From Glandiceps talaboti (Eukaryota > Hemichordata > Enteropneusta > Spengelidae): DNA of 64,000 nucleotides. A model generated the notes under the pieces. That model did not search any database and was not told where the DNA came from. It saw nothing but the letters and a program-made list of their open reading frames with translations. This document shows, in pieces, positions 55,780-64,000 of this stretch. Positions within the stretch are counted from its first letter, which is position 1. The number at the start of each line of letters is the position of its first letter. The stretch spans positions 8,701,658-8,765,657 of the forward strand of contig NC_135567.1 of assembly GCF_964340395.1 (NCBI RefSeq). Reading direction: 5' to 3'. The position numbers and the translations under genes were made by a program.

Positions 55780-57010
55780 TACTTGTTACCCGGGTTCTAA
55801 AATCTATTTTAAATGTAAAATTATTGAATGTATAGGAAATTGTGTAAGCTTTACCAGATTTCATCCTCTCTGTTACCATGGTTCTAAAACCTTAGTAAAA
55901 ACACTGAATGTATAGAAAACTGTCAATTTTACCATATTTCACCCTCTCTGTTACCAGGGTTCTAAAACCTTAGTAAAAACACTGAATGTATAGGAAACTG
56001 TCAATTTTACCAGATTTCACCATCTCTGTTACCAGGGTTCTAAAACCTTAGTAAAAACACTGAATGTATAGGAAACTGTAAATTTTACCAGATTTCACCA
56101 TCTCTGTTACCAGGGTTCTAAAACCTTAGTAAAAACACTGAATGTATAGGAAACTGTAAACTGTAAATTTTACTAGATTTCCCACCTCTCTGTTACCAGG
56201 GTTCTAAAACCTTAGTAAAAACACTGAATTATAGGAAACTGTAAATTTTACCAGATTTCACCTTCTCTGTTACCAGGGTTCTAAAATCTAAAGTAAACTC
56301 AATGAATATATCATGAAAACTGTAAATTTTACCAGATTTCACCTTCTCTGTTACCAGGGTTCTAAAATCTTAGTAAACTCAATGAATATATCATGAAAAC
56401 TGTAAATTTTACCAGATTTCACCTTCTCTGTTACCAGGGTTCTAAAATCTAAAGTAAACTCAATGAATATATCATGAAAACTGTAAATTTTACCAGATTT
56501 CACCTTCTCTGTTACCAGGGTTCTAAAATCTTAGTAAACTCAATGAATACATCATGAAAACTGTAAATTTTACCAGATTTCACCTTCTCTGTTACCAGGG
56601 TTCTAAAATCTTAGTAAACTCAATGAATATATCATGAAAACTGTAAATTTTACCAGATTTCACCTTCTCTGTTACCAGGGTTCTAAAATCTTAGTAAACT
56701 CAATGAATATATCATGAAAACTGTAAATTTTACCAGATTTCACCTTCTCTGTTACCAGGGTTCTAAAATCTTAGTAAACTCAATGAATATATCATGAAAA
56801 CTGTAAATTTTACCAGATTTCACCTTCTCTGTTACCAGGGTTCTAAAATCTTAGTAAACTCAATGAATATATCATGAAAACTGTAAATTTTACCAGATTT
56901 CACCTTCTCTGTTACCAGGGTTCTAAAATCTTAGTAAACTCAATGAATATATCATGAACATTGTAAATTTTACTAGATTTCCCTATCTCTATTACCAGGG
57001 TTCGAAACCT
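55780..57010. repeat. 77-80 bp tandem array, about 15 copies
   Basis: The left five copies are of the ACTGAATGTATAGGAAACTG type shared with 17090-17560. The right nine or so are of the CTCAATGAATATATCATGAA type and nearly identical to each other. CTGTTACCAGGGTTCTAAAA is common to all. The switch in the middle shows two separate expansions of one family. Confidence 0.96.
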
Positions 57011-57014
57011 AAAT

Positions 57015-58925
57015 TGCAAAAACACTAGTAAATGTACAGATTTCCCCTCGTTTACGTTTGTATAAACCAGTACGTATAGGGTTCTGAAACCTTGGCAAAT
57101 ATCTAAACATGTTGTGGATTATACATACGTGTACATGATGCACTGGATAAATAAAATTTATCAGATTTCCATTCTTAACATTTTTTCAAGTATTTTTCTA
57201 CAGGTGTGTTACTAGACTGTGTAAAAAGAATTCCCTGTTTGTATTAATTCTGTATAATGAACCCTGGTTTGGAAACCTTACAATACGTACTTGTACCTTG
57301 TAATACATTATTTGTATTAAAACCCAGATTCTGAAATGCTGGCAAATGACTATACATTGTATACTAAATGTATGCACAGAAAGTAAATCTAATCAGATAT
57401 CCACGCTACTATTATTATTAGTGGTACAAAGAATTCTAATAACCCCCATGAGCAAATTGCTACAACATCTACGAAAATCAGGACAGTCAATTTGACAGAA
57501 TTTCCTCCTCTGCATGTACATACAACATGAACTAATATGACCAAATAGGCTTCTAAAAACCCACGGCAAAAGCACAGTGGATTACCTTTATTCACAAATC
57601 TAATTTAGAAGTGAAATTTCATCTCCTGGTGATGATAGTTGCATTATCGTGACTATATTAGTATTACACAGAATCATGGAGCTCAGTGTCTGTAAGATTT
57701 TCTCTATTTATATCTCAGGTGGTAGACACTGATAAATTGGAAATGTTCACAAAGATTATATGCCTGTAAGTGTGAATGCATTAAGTGACGAGTCATCTTA
57801 GCTGACTATAAATAGCTTTCTTTCTCAGTTTGTGTGTGAATGAAATGATGGAAACTGCACTCAAAATCTCAAGTGATTTTAAAGGACTCCTTCTTCCATA
57901 TATACAATATGGATATCATATGATTACTAATAAATAGTTCTGGCAAGCATGTGGTATGTTAAATATGGATACATGGATAAGTTAATATTTTTTAACTCAA
58001 ATCTTGCATACATGTATATTGTGTACAAGGTGCCCTCTAACGATAGCCAAATTTTGTTGTTGTTAGTCAAAATGAGAAAACTGGGATTTCTTGTGAGTCA
58101 CCACATACATGTAGTAAAAGGTAGGGAACATCACAGACATAGGTACGTCACTGGAAATTGTGCGTGTCAGTGGCACATCAAATTACATGTAGCTTAGAGG
58201 ATTCTGTACATATTAGTCTACGGTTCCTGACAACTGTGTTCCAATGCTACACTACGTTATCTTCCCATTATGTCTAGTCAATGTTATTACTCTAGGCGTT
58301 AAATGTGGTTCAACCCCATGCTGGGTGAAGCGCAAATGGCACATGTCAGTAGTAAACCATCACAAATTGACAGGCTATCGTCATCACTCATTAATATTCA
58401 TTTGATACAACTGTTTTGACTATCGTGAGAATTTAGCACGTAATCACAAAGTTGTCGTTCATGTTTTCATCACAGAATGTTTGGTTTTGTTGATTTTGGA
58501 ATATTCCAGAATTCAATAAAAATCAGAATACATATTAATCATTTTGCATGGTCTATCCATCAAATGATGTCTCTCAATTCAACACAATTGCAATTTGCAT
58601 TCAAATACATTATTATACATGTACATGTGTACCACTAGTCTAGTTCCTATACAGTATCGTTATGATTTACACATCCACTCACAGTCTAGTCAAAGGCGTT
58701 AGTACTGAAGTCCTGAGATGCATGAGATGTAATTTAAAATTCATCCACCAACATAGTCATTAACATCATGCCTTTGTTAATCAATCACAAAATTCTAACC
58801 AATCACAGTCCCTCATACTGAGTCATAAAGTTACCCGTAATATTTATTGGGGCAGTTATGTAATGTCCAAATATGGTATATTTGTCAGCTCAGGATGCTA
58901 CTTATACACTGTTTACATCACTATA
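57015..58925. other. Non-coding region with repeat fragments
   Basis: Diverged relatives of the 77-bp unit trail off to about 57340. 58020-58200 is a copy of the GTGCCCTCTAACGATAGCC repeat also at 47400 and 54580. 58316-58700 is a relative of the MITE at 34529-34908 (GCAAATGGCACATGTCAGTA; CTAGTCTAGTTCCTATACAG). No gene is supported. Confidence 0.55.
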
Positions 58926-58929
58926 ACAG

Positions 58930-59700
58930 TTGAGGTTCACTGATTGGATGGGAGTTCAGAATTCAAAATGGCGGCCATACGAATTCACGGTCACTGTAAA
59001 CTTCATTCGATTTTTAATTTGCTATATCAACCAACTCCGGTTGTCTATACGCGATAAAATTACGATTAGTTTTGAAAGGGGGTAGATTTGCAATGATTTC
59101 GCGCCCTAAAAGCATATGTTGTGTAGTTTTCGAAAAGCACGCCCGGTGGGAAAGTCGCATGTTGGGCGACTTCGCGCCATTGCCGTACTACGTGGCACTT
59201 GATTCTGGCGGGGGTGTCTCTTGAAAACGGGAATAGCGAAGGGAGAGCCAATCATATAAGACCTTTCAAATCTAGCTGAATTTATAGCCAATAAAATTAG
59301 CTGTAAGATGATATGTGTTTAATACGGAATGGGCCGACATTTCTAGTAGTAAAATAAGATTGAAGTTTTTGTCGCGTGATTTCGTATTTATAGACGGTAC
59401 GTAGTCTTTCTAAACAGTTATTTTTAGATCAGTTGGTATTTAAACTACGTTTCTGAGTTATTCATTTAGTATGTCATTGACGAGCTCCCTTTATAAAAAC
59501 GTTGTACAAATTTGGATGTCAACGTTCGACCGGGCGCTCGGCGTAACTGACTGGGTGAGCTCAATGGCGGCTGTCAAAATCAATGACGCAATGTTATCAT
59601 GTTGATATCGGTGCGTTGAATTTCAAATCGTTTTAGTTTGTGGGTCTAGTTCGTGTGTCATTTTGTTTCGATGAGGTTATTCAACAAGAAAGCAATGTGT
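58930..59700. promoter_or_regulatory. CpG-bearing probable promoter region
   Basis: Unlike its surroundings this stretch is rich in CpG and contains AAAATGGCGGC (58965-58975, YY1-like), an inverted CCAAT (TGATTGG, 58941), two E2F-like TTCGCGCC words (about 59098 and 59170) and a second AATGGCGGC (about 59563). It precedes the plus-strand gene at 60260 and could also serve a minus-strand transcript such as the 5' end of RAB27. This is motif-based inference. Confidence 0.45.
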
Positions 59701-60259
59701 TGTATGTTTTTGTACTTCCTACATGCGGTGATGATCGTAAATTTTATCGTTACAACTTACACTGAGTTAGTCTACATATTGAACTGGAAGCCATGGTAGT
59801 ACTACAATTACACGTTCCGTGTTCCGTGTTGCTAGTTTGTGTTTTGAGGAACATTTCTAAATACACGAACTCAGTTACTGAATGTTTAGTGGAGATTGAT
59901 GTTCAGTTTGAAAATAAAAATCTTGAACTTTATTTTATTTTACTAATGGTTTTGTGTTTGTCATTTCGTAGTAAGTATACATGTTTATGTCAACCCGGAA
60001 GTATGATGCACGAAGTGACTTTTAGTTTTACGTGTAATTAGTAACGAAATTTTAATTTATACTACTGGTAACGTTCAAATTTATTTGCTTTTATGTTGGA
60101 AATACATTCTAATATACTCTAAGGATAACACTGGAGACTTGCATTATGAGAAGGTAATTTTTTGGTCTTTAAAAATGCTAGAATATTAAATCAGATCATT
60201 GTGTACTAGAAATGGTATATACAATTTAATAACTCGATATATTTTTCTCTACTTAGAGT

Positions 60260-62854
60260 ATGGAAACTACTCTCACAATCTGTGATAAACTAGAAAGTTT
60301 ATTGTCAGGAAAGACAACATTAGTAGAGATAGGATGTGATGTTCCTTTGACAAATGAGCTCCTTCTTAGTCTACACAGTGGGCTTCAGACCACAGGTACA
60401 AATGTTCAGCAGGTGTTGCCTAGCGTCCTTAGGTTATTTGAGCCGAACCTGAACTTACCATCCAAAGTTAGCAATCTAGTCAGAAAAGTTAGGAAGAAGA
60501 TAGATAGAGCAAGACAGGAAGGGAATGAAGCAGATATTATGCAAGCTAATATTCCAATTACCACTTCCATACCAAAATTATCAGCTACTTTTCAAGACAA
60601 ACACATCACACCAGAGATATTGAAAACATGTAGCTTTCCTCAGAATGAAGATCGTACAATGAACCTAGAAGTTAGACACATACTAGAATTAAGGATGCAA
60701 GTCGAAGCTTTAGTGATTGCACAGGCCCAGGCAGCTTCCAAAATCCTAGAACAACCACCAATAAACACTCTCCATTCAGATGGTACTAGAAAGAGGTTTA
60801 TTGATTATGCTGGGATCCAGGTCACACTCCCTGATAAAACATCACTCTCTTTAGGGTTTCAAGAACTCTTAAGAGGGAGTGCTGATGACTATATATCAGC
60901 CACCATGCACACCTTCCATGAGCTTAGTGAGGCAATCTCTGAAAATGATATTGAACGTCAAGAAATATATGCACAACTGCTCCTCCACAGTAAAAACATA
61001 ATGAGCGATCGCCATGTAGTGAACAAAAAATACAAAAGCAAATTAGAAGAATTGAGAGGAACATTACTACCAATAGTGGAAAAGAACTGGGACAAGTTAA
61101 ATGAATCTGAGAAAACTAGTATGAAAACAGTAAATCACCTATTGTGTGGTATGCATGTTCTTAGTGGTTTGGCAACAGCAGTCAGTAACTCAAGTAAATG
61201 TTTTGAAAGTGAAAACAAAGATCAATTGAATACAGAGAAGGGACCACTTGGTAACCAGTCACACTGCTTTGCACTTCTGTACCAAGCTAGTAAAGCCTTC
61301 ACTAACTCTGGATGTCAGAAATCAGGAGTTTTCACTGATTTTGCCCCTTACTTAGATGAAATAAAAGAAATAAATCATCTAACAACATTTCAACACCATA
61401 GATTTAACATAGCATTTCATCAGGGCGCAGCCGTCTATTACCATAGAAACCATATCTCTGACTTTTTGAAGTCAGGACGAGTTGACTCTGTGAACAAATT
61501 GATAAGTGTAATAGGTTCCATTTTAGATGAGAAATTGGTAATGGCAGAGTGTAGGGCACTCGGTATCATCTCAAAATTAATATCTGGGCCATTAATGCGT
61601 CTGTTAGAAAGAACAGATATTCACTACTATGACATGAACCCACACTGGCTAGAATTAAAAACATGCTTAGCTGACAATGCAATAGATCCATCACCATTGT
61701 TAAATGAAACATCATACTTAACTGATACAACTGTAACCAAGGATGATTTGTACTCACACTTATTTCCAAAGGAAAGGGATACAGAGTTTGATGCCTTAAC
61801 CTCCAAAGCATTACAGTGTTTTTGCAAATCTATGATCCCTGTTGTCGATAGACAATTAAAGAATCAACTACCTGGGGGGAACGAGAACCAACCCAATAGT
61901 ACATTGATTGATGAGGTGGGGAATGCACCACTGACTAATATAAGATCTGAAAGTGACTTTTCTGACCTTGATAGACAGATAAGAAGAGCCCCTCAAAAAG
62001 GAAGATTACCAAAAGCAGGAATCATATGTTATTCTAGAAATAAGACCACAGCATATATTACTACTCTTCCCCAAAAAATTAAGACAAAATACTTAAAGAT
62101 CGCAAGAAAAGAAGCTCCAAAGCGTAAAAAAAGAGAACAAAATTACAGTAAGGATCTGATGAAGAAAAGACGACAATTACAGAGAATGAGAATGGAGAAG
62201 AAACACAAACAACTACAAAGAAAACAACAGAAGACAGTTCAATTGGAACACAGGATTAGAAATAAGTATGGGGTTTGGAAAAGTGAAGTCGAAGTAGAGA
62301 AAAAACTAAGAGAGATGAAGAGAAGTGAACAAGTGAAAGCACTGAAAGACCAGATTTTGTTTCATGTTGATATTTTAAAGACAAAACTTGTAAACAAAAA
62401 GCTAAAGAAGTGGCAGGATCAGGGGAAAAAACTGACAATACCACAACTTGCACAGAATCTAAATAGTATCATTCGTACAACAGGTGACCTACCAAACTTT
62501 GTTGATGACATTAATAACAATTTGAAGGTAGTAGATAATAACAACACAAAACAAATAGCTAAGAGAAACAAGAAAAGAGAAACAAGAACACACGCAGAAC
62601 AATTTGGGGTTACACAACCAATACAACCCGGCATATATATAGCAGGGTGCACGTCCAACTCGGCCCATTTCCAACTCGGCCCACCAACTCGGCCCACCGT
62701 CTACCAACTCGGCCCACCAACTCGGCCCACCGTCTGCCAACTCGGCCCACCAACTCGGCCCACTCTCTGTCAACTCGGCCCACCAACTCGGCCCACTCTC
62801 TGCCAACTTGACTATAGATATTTTGTCCCCTATTCGTCAATTCGTAAATACTAA
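60260..62854 (+). CDS. Orphan 864-aa protein, possible RNase H-like (transposase-derived) core
   Basis: One uninterrupted frame. Start: first ATG, just after a good 3' splice site (TTTCTCTACTTAG), with a plausible donor at GAGAAG|GTAAT about 105 bp upstream, so a 5' exon is likely. I recognise a pattern shared by large unnamed invertebrate proteins but no named domain: LHSDGTRKR (D173), MSDRHVVNKKY (D250), NHLLCGMH (C296-x2-H299), HRFNIAFHQGAAVYYHRNH (about 381-399) and ECRALGIISKLISGPL (E430). Two Asp, a CxxH and a Glu in this order resemble RNase H-fold transposases of the hAT/KDZ type; this is inference. Residues ~610-710 are a very basic coiled coil. The last ~60 residues are four 11-residue repeats (QLGPPTRPTVY/C) read from a minisatellite. 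No flanking inverted repeats were found. It may be a domesticated or still mobile transposase, or something else. Confidence 0.85.
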   Translation: METTLTICDKLESLLSGKTTLVEIGCDVPLTNELLLSLHSGLQTTGTNVQQVLPSVLRLFEPNLNLPSKVSNLVRKVRKKIDRARQEGNEADIMQANIPITTSIPKLSATFQDKHITPEILKTCSFPQNEDRTMNLEVRHILELRMQVEALVIAQAQAASKILEQPPINTLHSDGTRKRFIDYAGIQVTLPDKTSLSLGFQELLRGSADDYISATMHTFHELSEAISENDIERQEIYAQLLLHSKNIMSDRHVVNKKYKSKLEELRGTLLPIVEKNWDKLNESEKTSMKTVNHLLCGMHVLSGLATAVSNSSKCFESENKDQLNTEKGPLGNQSHCFALLYQASKAFTNSGCQKSGVFTDFAPYLDEIKEINHLTTFQHHRFNIAFHQGAAVYYHRNHISDFLKSGRVDSVNKLISVIGSILDEKLVMAECRALGIISKLISGPLMRLLERTDIHYYDMNPHWLELKTCLADNAIDPSPLLNETSYLTDTTVTKDDLYSHLFPKERDTEFDALTSKALQCFCKSMIPVVDRQLKNQLPGGNENQPNSTLIDEVGNAPLTNIRSESDFSDLDRQIRRAPQKGRLPKAGIICYSRNKTTAYITTLPQKIKTKYLKIARKEAPKRKKREQNYSKDLMKKRRQLQRMRMEKKHKQLQRKQQKTVQLEHRIRNKYGVWKSEVEVEKKLREMKRSEQVKALKDQILFHVDILKTKLVNKKLKKWQDQGKKLTIPQLAQNLNSIIRTTGDLPNFVDDINNNLKVVDNNNTKQIAKRNKKRETRTHAEQFGVTQPIQPGIYIAGCTSNSAHFQLGPPTRPTVYQLGPPTRPTVCQLGPPTRPTLCQLGPPTRPTLCQLDYRYFVPYSSIRKY
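62655..62812 (+). repeat. 33-bp minisatellite inside the orphan gene's 3' end
   Basis: Built from the 13-mer CCAACTCGGCCCA, paired and followed by CCGTCTA or CTCTCTG, giving 33 bp (11 codons) repeated about four times in frame. It is GC-rich, unlike the rest of the gene. Confidence 0.95.
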
Positions 62855-62909
62855 GTAGTCAAGATGTACAACTCGACGTGATTGTAACTTCAAAACCGAA
62901 ACACTTTGA

Positions 62910-62915
62910 AATAAA
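62910..62915 (+). terminator. Poly(A) signal AATAAA
   Basis: Canonical hexamer 56 bases after the stop of the gene at 60260-62854; the likely 3' end of that transcript. Confidence 0.6.
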
Positions 62916-64000
62916 CGATTGCGTTTATTACTAACGTATCGCCCACTTCGACACGACATGCACTCTAAAATGGGTTGATCTTTTTTTTTATTAATCGTTG
63001 GGAAGACGACTGTTGAAATTAAAGTATTTCGTGAAACTTGGCCTGTCCATGGAAGTACAAGGCGCTTTTACTTCCATGGTTTGTTGGAACTATTAAAAGT
63101 TAGCAACGATCGACACGCGTAGGCTGTTATAGCAGACCCCCGTATCGGGTAGCTACATGTTGAATGAGAAACGATCAAGCGTAGTGTGTCAGATTATTTT
63201 GGAATTATGTTGTTTCGGTTTGTTTGATGGAGACATTTCAATATGCTTTTATCTCCTAGAAAATAAATAAAGGTTTATAACTATTCATATAACATTGGTG
63301 GTAAAGTTAATTTATTTTTTCTTTAAAGTGTCAAGTTGTTGAATAACTTTGACCATTTGCAAATGGTGTCAAAAGGCAAACGAACTGTCCGGTGTGCCGA
63401 CTAATCTACGGATGATTGACAGGCTTCGGTCGAGTCATCTGTATGCACGAGGACAAACCGTAAGACTAAGTAAAGGCAATTATTCTGGAGGGAGAATGGT
63501 AAGCCTGAGATAGGAATGCACTAGTACTGCAAATCTTCAACTTCAACCTTCTATCACGGTCACTGTTAAGTGACCTTGCTTCCATGTGTGGCATATACGA
63601 CAGACACATCGGCGATTATTTGCGACGAGGGCGTTAATGACTACATTGTTACAGCTAGGTTCTCTACGATGTGTGAAAGTGTAACACGTAAGGGGGTCCT
63701 TTGAAACAATATAACCATCACTATCAAATATACCGCGACCACTTTGTGATAACTGGCGATCAACGAAACCATCAAACGCAAACCGAGCAGTGTATACTAG
63801 TAATTATTGCACACTATCGTATGCTTTGATAGAGTTACGTTGATACCGACATTGCTTGCGATGTTTCATATGTAAACATGATTTACTTCGACTGAAAAAA
63901 ATGATAATCTAAACAGCCTTGAAGCAAAACGAACTTGTTGCCATAACATTGCTCTAGAATATAGGGTGTATAAGTCAGAATGTAAAGTTATCCCGATAAT
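62916..64000. other. Non-coding right end, one hairpin
   Basis: CCATGGAAGTA (63047-63057) and TACTTCCATGG (63069-63079) form a perfect 11-bp stem. The rest has more CpG than average but no recognised gene or repeat. Confidence 0.5.

Overview
The window is AT-rich nuclear DNA from an animal, most likely a marine invertebrate bilaterian. The evidence is a split RAB27 gene with canonical GT-AG introns, a TRIM-NHL-type protein carrying a DZIP3-type HEPN domain (an architecture I associate with cephalochordates, hemichordates and lophotrochozoans), a CR1-clade LINE, tRNA-headed SINEs, many short inverted-repeat elements, and more than twenty minisatellites. Recurrent words such as TACATGTA and ACCGGT also fit such genomes. 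I cannot name the species. There is no prokaryotic gene organisation.

Three host-type protein genes can be supported. (1) 11033-13624, minus: an intronless 863-aa protein with DZIP3-like HEPN, B-box, coiled coil, filamin and NHL propeller, lacking a RING. (2) RAB27, minus, four coding exons at 50835-50674, 39629-39547, 36030-35803 and 34448-34253, which join into a complete 222-aa Rab GTPase ending in a CYC prenylation motif. (3) 60260-62854, plus: an 864-aa orphan protein with a basic coiled-coil C-terminus and a possible RNase H-like core, ending in 11-aa repeats encoded by a minisatellite.

Layout: 1-6 kb is non-coding, with a 2.7-kb inverted-repeat-bounded element at 1405-4083 that contains a dead LINE fragment. 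6.6-10.2 kb is a 141-copy, 25-bp minisatellite lying just downstream of the HEPN/NHL gene. 16-21 kb holds several minisatellites. 21.6-25.0 kb is a 5'-truncated CR1 retrotransposon with an uninterrupted endonuclease/reverse-transcriptase ORF, bracketed by mutually inverted arrays. 25-34 kb is MITEs, a SINE and arrays. 34-51 kb is RAB27 with repeat-filled introns. 51-58 kb is non-coding with a long 77-80 bp array. 58.9-59.7 kb looks like a CpG-bearing promoter region, followed by the orphan gene and its poly(A) signal.

The recurring theme is that minisatellites have grown inside short inverted-repeat elements. The same element is seen with an unexpanded core at 48.3 kb and an expanded core at 46.3 kb. 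Several arrays touch RAB27 splice signals: one multiplies the 3' splice site of the first coding exon, one duplicates the end of the exon at 35.8 kb with its donor, and one lies just upstream of the exon at 39.6 kb. The genes do not form a pathway; the likely roles are RNA/ubiquitin-type regulation (HEPN-NHL), vesicle exocytosis (RAB27) and unknown (orphan).
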